64,000 bases of DNA, from NCBI RefSeq assembly GCF_008831285.2, contig NC_045139.1, positions 21,930,412 to 21,994,411 of the forward strand. Direction: 5' to 3'. Source of the DNA: Nymphaea colorata. Its lineage: Eukaryota; Streptophyta; Magnoliopsida; Nymphaeales; Nymphaeaceae. Both the position numbers and the translations under genes were made by a program. Below the pieces are notes generated by a model. It saw nothing but the letters and a program-made list of their open reading frames with translations, was not told where the DNA came from and ran no database searches. This document shows positions 13,901 through 51,299 of this stretch, in pieces (positions within the stretch are counted from its first letter, which is position 1; each line of letters starts with the position of its first letter).

Positions 13901-16151
13901 CTGATCCTTGACCTTCTGATGACTGTTTGTTCAGCGGAGCTGTTAACAACCAACAAGTTGTCTGAACTTGCTTGTTTGGCACTCTATCTTATGTACGAGA
14001 AGAAACAAGGGAAAAAGTCCTTCTGGTACCCTTTCATTAAAGAGCTTGACCGTCAACGAGGAAGAGGACAACTAGCGGTAGAGTCACCACTCTTGTGGTC
14101 TGACGATGAGCTGGAATATCTTGCAGGCAGTCCTACGAGAGTATGGATATTCTTTCATTGTAGCATTGTGTATTTAGGTGGAAAATTTTTGGAGCTTGTA
14201 AATTAATTAGTCATCTAAGTCCTTGAAATATAATGATGAGTGATGACATTCAGGAAGAGGTCTTAGCAAGAGCTGCAGGCATCAAAAGGGAATATGATGA
14301 GCTTGACACTGTTTGGTTTATGGCTGGCTCCTTGTTTCAGGTGCTCTTTGTATGCATATTCAGTAGCATTATAAACTATAAAGTAACATTCCAATGTTTT
14401 CTCTGTTTTGGCACATTAAATCAATTTTGTGAAATTTTATTAGTATAATGTTAAGGCTTCTTTTGTTCTTAATCTACAGCAATATCCATATGACATTCCA
14501 ACTGAGGCTTTTAGTTATGAAATATTCAAACAAGCTTTTGTGGCAGTTCAATCATGTGTTGTTCATTTGCAGGTAACAAGTTGTAATGTTGTGCTTTCTT
14601 ATGGAAATGTTTTCTTAGTTAAAAGTCAAAACTATAATTTCTTTTCCAACCAGAAAGTTGCACTGGCTCGAAGATTTGCCTTGGTTCCATTAGGCCCTCC
14701 ACTGCTGGCTTACAGAAGCAATTGCAAAGCAATGCTAACAAGCACAGAAGATGCTGTTCAGTTGGTGGTTGACCGTCCATACAAGTCAGGCGAACCCATT
14801 TGTGTTTGGTATTTACCTTGCTCAGTACAGATGATGAGTTTTAGGTTTTAAAAATCCTTGTCAATATCACGTATATCCTCTCATCTATGCTGTCTTGCTA
14901 TTCTATGACACAATTTTTCAGAATGTGTAGGGTCCAATCTAAATATGCATATGATTTCATATACAAAATTTTCTGCAAGAATTGCCTTTTTAAAAGGGGT
15001 CAGATGTAGGTGTGGACCTCAACCTAATTCCAGATTGCTTCTGAATTATGGATTTGTAGATGAAGAGAACCCATATGATCGTTTATCAATTGAGGTAAAT
15101 TCACTTCAGATTAGCTGGTTCTGGTTATTGGTAACTTCTTAAGTTTGATCTTGGTTTTGTGATTGCAACAGGTGTCCCTCAATACTGATGATCCTCAATA
15201 TCAAGATAAGAGAATGATTGCTCAAAGAAATGGAAAGTTAACAGTGCAGGTTTTCCACGTATGTCATGTACAAGTATTTTCAATAGACTTATTTGTATTT
15301 TCTTGCTATTGAGTGTTGGAACTTATTCAGGCTTATGTGGGAAGAGAGAAGGAGGCTATCATGGATATGCTACCATATATGCGGCTAGGTTATGTCTCAG
15401 ATCCTGCAGAGATGCACACAGTTATTTCCTCTCAAGGCCCTGTTTGTCCTGTGAGTATCACCTAATTTTTTTTTTTTCCTGGTTTGTAATTCTTACCTAG
15501 AAACAAATTAGAGGGTACCTTTATGATTTGCTCAGTGAGAGCCATAGACAGGCATATTGTAAGTTATGTTCATTTCAACCCTCCATTGGTCTAGTTGAGC
15601 CTAGGCACGTTTAAGATCCATGTAGCTTTGTTGATGTCCATGCCTAGAGTGTCAAAACCTCCTGCATGCTAACATTAGGTTGTCTATCACTTGTTAGCTA
15701 CTCTTTGCTGAACTTACATTTAGATCCATATGCAAGGGGAAAGCAGTTTCCACAGCCAATCTCTAATTTATTCCTGTACTTATAGTCTATGAACTGGAGC
15801 AGGTAAGCCCATGTGTGGAGCGAGCAGTGTTGGACCAGCTAAGAGGTTACCTTAAGACTAGACTTGCTGGCTATCCTACGAATCAATCCGAGGTCGATAT
15901 CCTGGTAATTATTATCGCATGGCAACTCTTGTCCTTTACTTGAAGGGTCGGCCTACTCAATTCTACTATTGTGTCATCTTCAGTTGGCAGATATCAGGGC
16001 TGACCCCAAAAGACAAGTGGCAATGCAGCTGGTTAAGCTGGAGAAGAAGATGCTGAGTGCTTGTCTGAAGGCTGTGGATGGTTTCATAAATGATTTGCCA
16101 GATCATTCTGTTGCCCCATGCCCTGCCCCTTATGCTCCTTCACTCAAATGA
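4447..16151 (+). CDS. PTAC14: pTAC14/PAP7-like plastid SET-domain protein, 11 exons, 513 aa
   Basis: Exons: 4447-4809, 4891-4966, 13935-14140, 14254-14340, 14480-14572, 14654-14808, 15010-15094, 15172-15258, 15331-15450, 15803-15904, 15984-16151. All introns are GT..AG and phases join without a break, ending in the family-typical C-terminus PYAPSLK. Residues 1 to about 60 are Ser/Arg-rich with few acidic residues, like a chloroplast transit peptide. A split SET domain follows (about 80-340, with LLNYGFVDE near its end), then a Rubisco-LSMT-type substrate-binding domain (about 360-500). From family knowledge, Arabidopsis pTAC14 (483 aa) is a PEP-associated protein of the plastid nucleoid needed for chloroplast transcription. 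The NH motif of active LSMT enzymes reads SNCKAM here, so methyltransferase activity is doubtful. The start is the only ATG that gives a transit peptide in frame. The family call rests on remembered similarity; a general LSMT-like protein is the alternative. Confidence 0.9.
6968..7328 (+). repeat. Copia 5' LTR with internal tandem repeats
   Basis: Units of about 60 bp containing CTCCTAAGATTCTATG and a CCTTGTAA..TGTGAA stretch recur three to four times between about 6975 and 7165. The LTR then runs through a pyrimidine-rich leader to CTTACA at 7328, next to the primer site. No 3' LTR partner is present, so the left edge is an estimate. Confidence 0.55.
7533..8925 (+). pseudogene. Copia gag-protease pseudogene
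   Basis: Gag (7533 to about 8390) keeps UBN2-like motifs including MDYLGRIKAVADQLAASG and ends without a recognisable zinc knuckle, because the frame changes near 8370-8400. The protease section (8374-8925) has DSGAATHVTG and NVVFAPNIKKNIISISKL, the conserved spacing of copia proteases. An in-frame stop, a frameshift and loss of integrase, RT and RNase H make it non-functional. Confidence 0.75.
8926..9600. other. Unassigned GC-richer spacer inside pTAC14 intron 2
   Basis: Base composition rises clearly (many GGGC, CCCG and CCAT words, especially 9200-9480) compared with flanking AT-rich DNA. A 91-codon open frame at 9201-9476 has no recognisable motif. It is probably part of another decayed transposon, but no LTR, TIR or domain can be shown. 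Confidence 0.3.
9600..10500 (-). mobile_element. Minus-strand LTR-retrotransposon 5' end (LTR, primer site, leader)
   Basis: Read on the minus strand, an LTR-like stretch (about 10500 to 10088) is followed by the primer-site complement GCTCTAATACCA (10076-10087) and then a leader or short gag-like frame (9970-9611, beginning MNEDHVIKLINMMTQMQESV). Only the primer site and position support the call. The superfamily is not determinable, because both copia and gypsy elements use this tRNA. Confidence 0.5.
10510..11122 (-). pseudogene. Copia reverse-transcriptase fragment
   Basis: On the minus strand the sequence reads through copia RT landmarks: an upstream VGSKW-like and KPNGSIEMYQARLVA segment with stops (11120-11040), then WLLIYVDDVVI with the catalytic DD and LGELTYFLGMEV (10650-10520). 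Several stops and frame changes make it a relic. It ends exactly where the next copia LTR begins (11123), so that LTR probably inserted into it. Confidence 0.75.
11123..13290 (+). mobile_element. Second truncated Ty1/copia element (LTR, gag, protease)
   Basis: The probable 5' LTR starts TGTTAAAATCC at 11123 and ends TAACA at 11425. Primer site TGGTATCAGAGC is at 11426-11437. Gag follows from 11886 (MDKMDILQIIAVKFDWLNYS) in broken frames, with a knuckle-like CNYCKKLGHMKFNC near 12655 followed by a stop, and a protease with WLLDSGASCHMTS near 12945. Similarity ends near 13290, so integrase, polymerase and the 3' LTR are missing. Confidence 0.75.
11886..13290 (+). pseudogene. Copia gag-protease pseudogene
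   Basis: The gag is interrupted by stops at 12102 and 12416 and by further stops before the knuckle; the protease part is open from about 12930 to 13288. The section after the protease has NHNCIVIFSHGDCVIQDWQS and SGRKI, the usual copia stretch before the integrase zinc finger. The finger itself is absent. Confidence 0.7.
13935..16151 (+). CDS. PTAC14: pTAC14 exons 3-11 (SET domain and substrate-binding domain)
   Basis: Nine exons with short introns (about 80-350 bp). Exon 3 carries LLTTNKLSELACLALYLMYE, exon 6 FALVPLGPPLLAY, exon 7 the SET-closing NYGF motif, and exons 8-11 the helical C-terminal domain. Lengths 206, 87, 93, 155, 85, 87, 120, 102 and 168 keep the frame (exon 6 ends in phase 2 inside a Trp codon that exon 7 completes). 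Stop TGA is at 16149-16151. Confidence 0.9.
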
Positions 16152-16394
16152 TCCCTATGTTTTTGACTCCTGCACCATTTGTGGCCTGTTAGCCATTATA
16201 AGATTAGCTTGCATCAATCAGCGCTTAAGTTGGCTAGCACTAGAATGTGTACAGTGTTGCGATATTTGAAAACCAATTACAGATGTTGATGAAGCAGCCA
16301 TTGATCCTAATATTCAGAAAAAGCATGTTGAACTCACTAGAATGTGTACAGTGTTTACGATTCATTTATTTTTTATAGCATGCCACTTTTCAAT
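16152..16394. other. pTAC14 3' flank
   Basis: Presumed 3' UTR and downstream sequence of pTAC14. It contains a short direct repeat, CACTAGAATGTGTACAGTGT (about 16238 and 16334). No poly(A) signal can be assigned with confidence. Confidence 0.4.
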
Positions 16395-17121
16395 TAGAGG
16401 TGGGTGCCGGGCCGGGCCGCCAGTGGGGCCCGGTACCGGCCCATAAGGGGGCCAGGTTGGCCCAACGGGGCCCGAACCGGCCCGTTAATGTCTTGCTAAC
16501 TTACGCAAGTGCTGACTAGCCCTTCGTGCAATCTTACCTGCGACTCTCCCTCACTCACCCTGTCTCCCTCACACACCCCTCACAACTTAATGATTCAACT
16601 TTCCAGTGAAGAATTCCGACAAGCAGCAATCACATCGGTGGCAATCGATAGACAAGGGGTCGTTTCCCTGCAATCGGAAGAAACAGTGTCTGATTCAAGA
16701 AACAGTGTCTGATTCACCATATCAATTTTCAGGTAGGCTTTGTTTTCTTGTTTCCCTCTCTATCTGGGTACCATTCACTTCGGATCCCGGTTGGATTTCC
16801 CAACCAAGTGCGGAATCTGGTTCCTTAGCCCCTAACTTACTGAACCAAACCATCAATTAGAGAAGAACCATGTGATTTAGGCACTTTCCCTAATGTTGGA
16901 TGCATTTCCCCCTTTTTGCTGGAATCCGGCAAGCAGAGCAGACGTCCATCAGAGAAGAGGAACACGTACAAGACCCAGTGGAAACTGTGGAAGCACTCCT
17001 CCTACCGCCGCTAAAATGTCGTGACCTGGGATTCAAGAAACTTCTAGGAAAGATGTCTGCAAAAAAATCAGGCTGGGCCCGGGCCCGAGTTTTGGGCCGA
17101 CCCGGCCCAATGCCCACCCTA
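16395..17121. mobile_element. Non-autonomous hAT-type element with GGCCC-rich ends
   Basis: The left end TAGAGGTGGGTGCCGGGCCG and the inverse of the right end (TAGGGTGGGCATTGGGCCG) form imperfect terminal inverted repeats. Both subterminal regions are dense in GGGCCC/GGCCCG words, as in many plant hAT MITEs. Flanks TTTTCAAT and CTTTCATA resemble a degraded 8-bp target duplication. The 727-bp body encodes no transposase; short open frames inside are incidental. Confidence 0.65.
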
Positions 17122-17418
17122 CTTTCATACACACAAGTACACACGAAGGAAAGAGGGGGACAAAAAGAGAGCGAGACAGATTAGTTCCAAGCTATTTCTT
17201 TTGTTCTGTGTAGCATACAGTAATTATGCTAGCACAATTAATTTATGTTTTACATCTTTGTAGATTAAGTCATTACTCAGTTCTGTATTTCCTAGCCATG
17301 TGGATCGTAACTATTTTCTTCGTCCTTTTAAAAGTGTTGTTTTACAAAAATCACGAGTCTCTTGGTAGGCGATATCCTAAAGTGTGGGAGCCAGCGTACT
17401 ATGGACCCAATTGTGGGT

Positions 17419-17468
<50 letters not shown>

Positions 17469-18870
17469 GCACTTACAAATGAGAAAATGTTGTATGTATA
17501 AAGGCTATGAAGAGAGGTGAGGCATTGAGCCCCTCGGTGAGGTGAGCCATTGATTGAAGTATAAGCTTAAATTTGTGAATTAGACATTATTTATAAAAAC
17601 AATAAAAATTGTGTAAAAAGTAATCAAAATAATAAGCATGTCAACAAAAAAAAAAACAATATACATATGTGAGATGAAGGGACTTCATATAAAAGAACAA
17701 AATACACGTCAGGTAGACAAAATAGACCACAGCTGAAATGGTGGAGCATGGGTCCTTTGTGGCCACCTAACATGGAAATCGACTTAAAACGTTGGGCTTA
17801 ATGCTAAGAAATTGCTAAGCGCAAAATCCTCGCCATCAGAAATGCAGGCACAATTTCATGACATCAAATTTTACATGTGTGGCATTTTAGGAAGGTGCAT
17901 CGCAAGAAGTGAAGTTGGTTGCTGGTTGCAAGTTGCAACGGACTGTGAATTAGGTCCCCAATCGCGTTTGGAGGCACAGGAATCTAGTTCGACGGAAAAG
18001 AGTAACTGAAATTTCTTGCAAGCATTACATCAAAAAACACGTGACAGGTCCCTTAGAAAGAACTTGAGGGAGACAGTAGAGGGACCTCGACAGAGGGTGG
18101 CTGGCACGGCCACCGCTGTCCATTGCCATGCAAGAAGAGCGAGAGGGGGAGAGAGAGAGAGCAAGATGGGGGGTCGGGGCTCCAGCGGCAGCTGTCGATT
18201 CCAGCAGCGACGGTACACTTCAACGTTCGCAGCGGCAAGCCAGCAATATAGATGAAAAAAGGGCGATGGATGAAAAAGGATTTCACGGTTAAACTGAGAA
18301 AAGACGTAGGCTGTTGGTCAGGTAAAACCCTCTGCCCTTACAATCGCTGATTTGATACGTCACATATGTGCCAGAAAAAGGAAACGATACAGTGTTGACA
18401 AAGGTTGTAAGGGCTTCTCCTGTTTCGATGCAAGCCTGCAGGGAGATGAGGTCTCCCAACCATGTTATTAAGAAAAAAAAGGCTGTACAGGATATACAAA
18501 AACCCAGCTAAGACAAAAGCACTACAAGAGAAAATAAAAAAGGTAATGCTCAAAAGGCAAGAGCATATACATCATGACAACATTAATTAGAGATCCATCA
18601 TCCAGCCCCGCCATCAACTGCTCTGTGCATCGAGCAAAATTCTATCAACAACCTGAATGGGAAGATTGTTATTAGCAGCATGAATATGAGAGTATAGCCT
18701 TGTTAGATTATGATATCTATTGGGGAGCCTATTTCGGCCTTCAAGCGAGTACGAAGCATCCTCTTCCATCTGCTATTGTTTGAGTAAATTTCAATTCTAG
18801 TAGGTGGGCTAGAGAGTCTTTCTAAACATTTGAGACAATATCAACACTTTAGGAAACATATGATCTACAA
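17122..18870. other. Intergenic DNA between pTAC14 and the LINE relic
   Basis: Contains the (TA)n run at 17420-17467. Open frames near 18016-18286 overlap on both strands in a GC-richer patch and show no motif. I see no supported gene. Confidence 0.4.
17420..17467. repeat. (TA)n microsatellite
   Basis: An uninterrupted alternating T-A run of about 47 bp. It reads as Tyr-Ile repeats in any frame that crosses it. Confidence 0.95.
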
Positions 18871-18879
18871 CATTGCCTA

Positions 18880-19960
18880 TAGCATCAATGAAAAAGGTTT
18901 CACTAGGGTCCCAGCTCCCAACAACCACCACCTCAAGGGAGAGGATGTGAATATAAGAGTCATAAGTACCATCAAGGGGCCAAGGGTTGAGGTGTGATTC
19001 TCACACACTAGGAAAAAAAGTCCACTTACTACAAGGATGACAATGGCTAGACCAGATCCATTCTCTCCAGCTTTGGCGTGGGGTGAATACATGGATAATC
19101 TGCCAAATTATCACTTTTGTTCATCTTCACTATTTTACTATTCCAAATAAGGGAATCTGAACTCTCATTATTGACCAATTCACAATTTTGGAGTCTAGCA
19201 GAGATAAAACTACTAAAATCCTTATTCCACTTCAGTGGAGAGAAAAGTCAGCGCCTTTAGTCCACAATGATTTGAATGTAAGAAAAGGCTTTACCATAAT
19301 TCTCAACATGGATTTTAGATCAGGGGACCGAGTATACCATTTATCTAGCCAAAATTTGGCATGTTTCCCATCTACAACCTTCCATTCCACCAGGGCTTTG
19401 ACATTACTCCAGGCTTTCAGCATATTCTTCCAGAGCCAGGAGTGATGGCTTTTCCTTGTACAGGTCCATATACTATCATCTTACAAATACTTGGCTTTAA
19501 GAAATCTTATCCACAAAGTGTGTCCAGTGCAGGAATAGAGCAAGCCAGCTGGATCAACAAGAACTGATTCATCTCAATGAGAGATTTGATGTCTACCTCT
19601 TCTTCCTAGAAAGGCCAACAAATTTGCCTCTAAATTATGTAATGAGGTCTTCTATGCTCAGGCATATCATTCAAAGAAACCTAGACATCGCCTTCTCAAT
19701 GGCCTTAAAGGTTGAGTGAGGGATCAAAAGGGCAGAAATCCAATACTCAACTATTGGAGATATGACATACTTGAGCAAACACATTCTTCCAGAATATGAA
19801 AGAAGTTGGCTTTTCTAGCCAGCAAGGCACCTGAAGATTTTAAGATGGATGGCCTCACAATGAGCATTAGACATCTTGCAAGAGAAGAAAGGGATCCCTA
19901 GACAGTCTGATGGGAGTGAACTGAATAGTTGACTCATCCTCTTGGACTATTAACTAGTCG
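18880..19960 (-). pseudogene. L1-type LINE reverse-transcriptase 3' relic
   Basis: On the minus strand a degenerate frame shows the plant LINE pattern in order: LGIPFFSCKMSNAHCEAIHL, then a KSQLLSYSGRMCLLKYVISP-like stretch (19950-19760), then the zf-RVT section VEWKVVDGKHAKFWLDKW (19380-19330). Stops and frame changes are frequent. No poly(A) tail or target duplication was found, and the left end (about 18880) is uncertain. Confidence 0.65.
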
Positions 19961-21203
19961 CAGGTGATTAGACTAGGTGAAGTTGGGGATACAGTCCTAT
20001 ATGCAGTGCAGCCATTATTTAATATGTTTGTTTGTGGACATTTTGTTTTATACGCAAGTTCTTCTTCCAATGATGTTGGCAGTCTTAATATGACGTCCTT
20101 TCGTGTCTGATCATCTTAGTTTTGGATACTATCTGCATTTGGCATAAAGTTGTACACTTTGGTTGGTTCTCAACTGTTACGTGATTTACATTTTGGAGTG
20201 ATTCTATGGAGTGAATAAGGCAGTGAACACAAACTGGAAGCTATGAGTCACTATGAGGGTGTGTTTGATAGCCTTCCATTGAGAAACTCAACGTTACAGC
20301 AAAACATGGAACCTGAGATCCTCGATTTCAGATCCACCAAACTCATGCAATCCGAGGATCCTTGGATTATTCTGTTCTTACTTTACTGAAACATTGTGCA
20401 GTAAATGGCTCAAGATTCAGAAAAAAAAAGTCACAAACGGATCCCACTTACAGCATTGTGTTGAAGATTCTATTGACATATATAGCAATTAATTATGCAA
20501 TTGAACTATTTGTGGTACACATTATTAAGATAAACTGATTTGACAAGACTTTTTGTGCATAAAAGATAATGTCAGGTTAATCTAAGGATGACACTACATT
20601 CAATTAAGTTGTTTTCAATGTGATTTCCTTATTTTGGATATAATTTGTTTTATCTTGCATTGTGAATACAAATATTGCTGACAGCTCAATTTGACAAGAG
20701 ACGTTTATGCGTATAAGATACAGCTAAAACAAGTTAATATAGAGATAGCCATGCTTGTATTGCAGTTTGCAAGTGCACGTGCATGAAAGGATATCAGCAC
20801 GAGTTCAATTCATTATTTTACATTGTTGTTTACCTGTTTATTTGTTATTTTAGTTCTTCAATTTTTCATTATTTTTATACATATTACACATTTTGCAAAC
20901 TTAGTTTTGAAGCTCACAATTCAACTCCTCGAATTTTGTGTCTCATCTTGAGATGGGTTCAGAGCCTCATTTCGCCTTGTTGCATTTAATTGCTATCTAT
21001 TGTTTTTTTGTGCATAGCAAGCCACCAAGACAAAGGAAAAGTTCAACCACCTCACAAAAGCTTCAAGCAAAAAAATCATGTATACAGGTCCTAACAGCAT
21101 TCAAAATTTTCCAGCAAAATCCTGTATGAAAAGTAGGACACCGCTCCATCATGTTCAAACTTTGGAACAGTAAGCACCAGCAATTTCTGAAGGTGGGTGC
21201 AGA
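19961..21203. other. Spacer between convergent genes
   Basis: AT-rich DNA with no supported gene. It lies beyond the FabG stop codon, so part of 20900-21203 should be FabG 3' UTR. A GGGTGTGTTTGATAGCC word at about 20257 looks like a Harbinger/hAT end, but no matching partner was found. Confidence 0.4.
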
Positions 21204-47599
<26,396 letters not shown>

Positions 47600-48969
47600 G
47601 GCTCTGGAAATGCCGCTGTGGAGAGTTGCCAGGTGGGAAAGAGGCGCCAAGAAATGATGAAGTTACGAACGTCGATACGGTTTTGTCAACAGCAGTTCGT
47701 CAAGAGACTGACCAGGTGCTTGCTGTTTGCTTTCAAAGGAAGCAGAGGAGAAGATGCAGGGTGTGCCCGTCGATGGAACCGAGGCTTCCTGTTTCTATGG
47801 TTTTATCGCTACACCCTCAGTAAAAGGAGGCGCCATAATGCCGTGTGCTGTAATTAAAGAAGCACATGGTCGGTTCACACGAGTCGTCATTGCTCCCTAA
47901 ACTAGTTCTTCAAGTTTGGGCTACAATAATTTTATTTAATATTGAATTAATCATAAAATAGCACGAAGGGCATTCACGATCCAATTTTAACGGGATCATC
48001 TTACCAAGTTTTGTATTTTTGATGAGTTTTTAAAACTTGTTTACTCAAAACTTGGTTTTCTGTGAATTTTTTTTTTCTATGTATAATATTGAAACGGTCA
48101 GGCTTTTCACTTTTTCTTTAAACAAACGTTTGTTTGACTAAAATTGAGTTTTTCTGAAACTCAATTTCAATGACACTCAAATATTTCACTCTAAAAATTT
48201 TGTTTTAAAAAGCAAAACCAAATTTTGCCTCCAAAAACTGATTTGGGGTATCATACAAACCCCCCATTAACATGTTCATTTTAGACAATTAAGAAAAAAG
48301 AAAAATGGGCTCTTCATATTCCAAAATTAACGTATTTTAATTGTTTATATATTTACGGGAAACTTTTCAAGTCATATTTAAGTTTCTGACCAACTTTTCA
48401 ATTACCCCACCCAACTGATAAGAGATATTTTTATAATGTCCTCGTCTTACTAGATATTTTTGAAGTTTTTTCCGATTCCACTCTTCCTTTTTCATGCTTC
48501 GACCCTTCTTTCAACGGATAATAACACTTTCTCTTAACTATACTTTAATAGCAAAATGATTTAGTTGAAATTTTTTATATCTTTTGAAAGACCTTCCTGC
48601 ACAAGTGTGATTTCATGACCAAATGTGTACCTTAGATGACCTTTCCTAAACTATATATCTCAAATGCCATAATCAAACCGTTTTATCAGAACGCTTGGCA
48701 AGGGAAAATTTCAAGAAAAAAACTCGCGGCATGGTAAAGAAATAGGGGGGATGCAGAGTACTTGAAACTTCTCAAGAAAAAGAGAGTTTTTGTTTCATTT
48801 TACTTGAAAAAACCAAGGGGAGGAGCCAAGGAAAGGCCAGCAGAGGGTTCCCACCCACCCCCACCACCCCCCCCCCAAAAAAAAAAAAAAAAACCCAAAG
48901 GTACTTCCCTACCTTATGGTCATATGATGTTTCTATAAGAATAAAAAAGCTAGTGTCTATAAGATTTAA
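47600..48969. other. FABG upstream region
   Basis: Should include the FABG 5' UTR and promoter (minus-strand upstream of 47599). No clear TATA box could be chosen. Open frames on the plus strand at 47618-47857 are antisense to the 5' UTR. A poly-C/poly-A tract (48845-48895) and general AT richness are the only other features. Confidence 0.4.
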
Positions 48970-49282
48970 GGGTTTCTTTGGTAGCATGAACACTCTGTGA
49001 GTATTTTATGAATCTAACCTAAAAGTTTGGGCATATTCATAAAACACTTGTTTTCATGTTCCATGAATCTGCCTCAATCTTAGAGCCAGATTCATGGAAC
49101 AATTATTAAATGTTCCTTCTGCCAAACCACCTTCAAAGCATGAGACAATAAGTTGGAAAAAATCATAAAAATCTAATAAACAAAAAAAATATTTTGAGTC
49201 TTTTTTAGACCTTTGATGGATGAGTGTGCTATGATAATAACTTCTCCAATGAAATGTTTTTCATGTTCATCAAAACACCCCA
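48970..49282. mobile_element. Harbinger-like MITE
   Basis: The left end GGGTTTCTTTGGTAGCATG and the right end, inverted, TGGGGTGTTTTGATGAACATG are imperfect inverted repeats flanked by TAA on both sides (48967-48969 and 49283-49285), the target preference of PIF/Harbinger elements. The 313-bp body is AT-rich and non-coding. Confidence 0.45.
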
Positions 49283-50219
49283 TAAAGGTCTTCATTTTTC
49301 ATTTCAAAAATTTGGTCACTTTTAGTGTCTGCTCTTAGAGAAGCATTTAGTAGGAAGTTGCATACCTCCCTCTTCTTTTTTGTTGGCCATTGTTTATTTA
49401 GCAATATAGTAACTTGAAGCATCCATAGACATTATAGTCGGTTTATAAAAGACTTGGATCATGCCAATGACTTTACATGTTTTGTAGTTGTTAGTATACT
49501 TATATAATTGTGTTAATTTACTTGTATAGAGAGTTGTAGCTCCAAGAAATCAAGTGTTCACTAGTGTGAGAAAAAAAGTGCCAATAAATAATACCAAGGA
49601 TCTTGCTTGAGTGGACATTTTTCTACAATGATGTGTTGCATTGAGGAAGCACAAGTAAGCCCTATGCATACAGGTAGTAGTCACCCAACAACTTGACCAA
49701 GGAGATCTCCCTATAGTGTAGGTAGAGTCACGGCTATGCAGTTTTTGGTGAGGGATCGACTGTTAGGAGACCTGGTTCTATAGCACCATGTAACACTAAT
49801 GGACACAAACATCGAGAAAATGTAAAAAAGGATCTCAAGGTTGTTATGAGTGCAGTCAGGACACATCAGAAGGAACTGTCTCATTCATTTGGGAGGCAAA
49901 ATAGAGATTTCACCTTATGGGAGCTGAGCCAGATGCAGCTACTCTGAGTTCTAGCGGGTCTACAGTTTGGGCATTGGCCAGTCAAGGACATGCCAGCTCG
50001 TCATAGACTAAAACTTGGGGTAGTGCCCAGGTCTTTGCCAGGCTAATTTAGGAGGTTGTATCTTTTCCATTTGTTATTTCAAGTAAATATTTCTTTTATG
50101 TTATGGAGATGTATGTTCTCATAGATCAAAGGCCAAAAGATTTTATATCACTTAGAGTTGCACTCGAAAGCCCAACACTTTACACCCATGTTTAGTAGTT
50201 GTCTCGCCTTCAGGGAATG

Positions 50220-51250
50220 TGGTGGTGGTTGAGGAAGTCTATCTAGTGCGTGTTTTTTCTTGAGACGTGTCTCTGATTTGTGTGGATTTAACACCCATGC
50301 ACATTCAAGAATTTGACATTATTTTGGGCATGGATTGCTTAGCCTCGAGCTTTGATATACTGCAATAAGAAGGAAGCCACCTTTTATATTTCAGATAATG
50401 GTGCTGCAATGTTCTGAGGTGAACGAAGAATTCTACCCACTTCCTTGGTTTCTCGCCACTTAAGCATAGAAGATGCTAAGAAAATGGTTTGATGCCTTCT
50501 TTGCATCAGTAATTGATACACCGGTTCTAATACAAGAGGCTAGAGGTGTTCCTATATTTTGCGAGTTCCAAATGTATTCCCAGAAAATTACATGGATTGC
50601 CACCTAATTGTGAAATTGAGCTCACAATTGAAGTCATTCTAGGGCCTCAACTGATTACAATTGATCCCTATTGAATGGCTTTACCGGAATTAAACGAGTT
50701 CAAAGTTTAGTTGCAAGAGTTGGTGGATAATAAATTTATTCAACCTAGTACTTCACCTTGAGGTGCACTGGTATTATTTATGAAAAAGAAAAATGGCAGT
50801 CTCAGATTATGCATTGATTATAAACAAGCAAATAGGTGATTATACATTACAAGTATCATTTTCCCTGCATTGATGATCTGTTTGATCAACTTAAGGGTGC
50901 ATGTGTATTTTCAAAAATTGATTTGAGATCATGGTATCATCAGTTAAGAATTTAAAGAGTCAGATGTGTCTAAAACTGCTTTTTGTACTCATTATGGACA
51001 TTTTGAGTTTCTGGTCATGTCGTTGGGCTAACAAATGCTCCTGCAGTTCCATGGATTTAATGAACCGGATTTTAAGTCTTACTTAAATCAGTTTGTTCTT
51101 ATTTTCATCAATGACATTCTAATTTATTTGAAAAACAAAGAAGAACATGAAAGACATCTCACGATGGCATATGACAGTTATTATTTAGTGTGTGTTGAGC
51201 CTTATTTCATTAGAGGAGTCACATGTTTTTTGAAGAAAAATCAAATTTTT
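50220..51250 (+). pseudogene. Ty3/gypsy protease-RT relic
   Basis: In broken frames one reads EFDIILGMDWLA (protease end, about 50310), CEIELTIEVI and ALPELNE (about 50610-50700), LVDNKFIQPSTSP, LFMKKKNGSLRLCIDYKQAN (about 50780-50840), [20 protein letters not shown], and FVLIFINDILIYLKNKEEH (about 51085-51145). The RT catalytic motif reads FIND instead of F/YxDD. LTRs were not found. The stretch 49600-50220 may be further gag or protease remains but cannot be shown. Confidence 0.8.
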
Positions 51251-51299
51251 TAAAAGCTGACCTAGTTTTAGCTGATTATGGTTTAGAGTCAATTATTAT

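Larger units (their letters stand above)
4967..13934 (+). other. pTAC14 intron 2, 8968 bp, expanded by retrotransposons
   Basis: The intron starts GTACGC and ends TTCAG. From 4967 to about 6960 I see only AT-rich sequence without coding motifs. After that come two plus-strand copia 5' halves (6.97-8.92 and 11.12-13.28 kb) and minus-strand LTR-element remnants (9.6-11.12 kb). 8.93-9.6 kb is a GC-richer unassigned stretch, and 13.29-13.93 kb shows nothing recognisable. Confidence 0.8.

Noticed and set aside
18016-18286. Overlapping open frames on both strands
   Set aside because: Mutually antisense frames of similar length in a GC-rich patch, none with recognisable domains or splice context.
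20250-20480. Possible transposon end GGGTGTGTTTGATAGCC
   Set aside because: No inverted partner or target duplication was found within the next kilobase.
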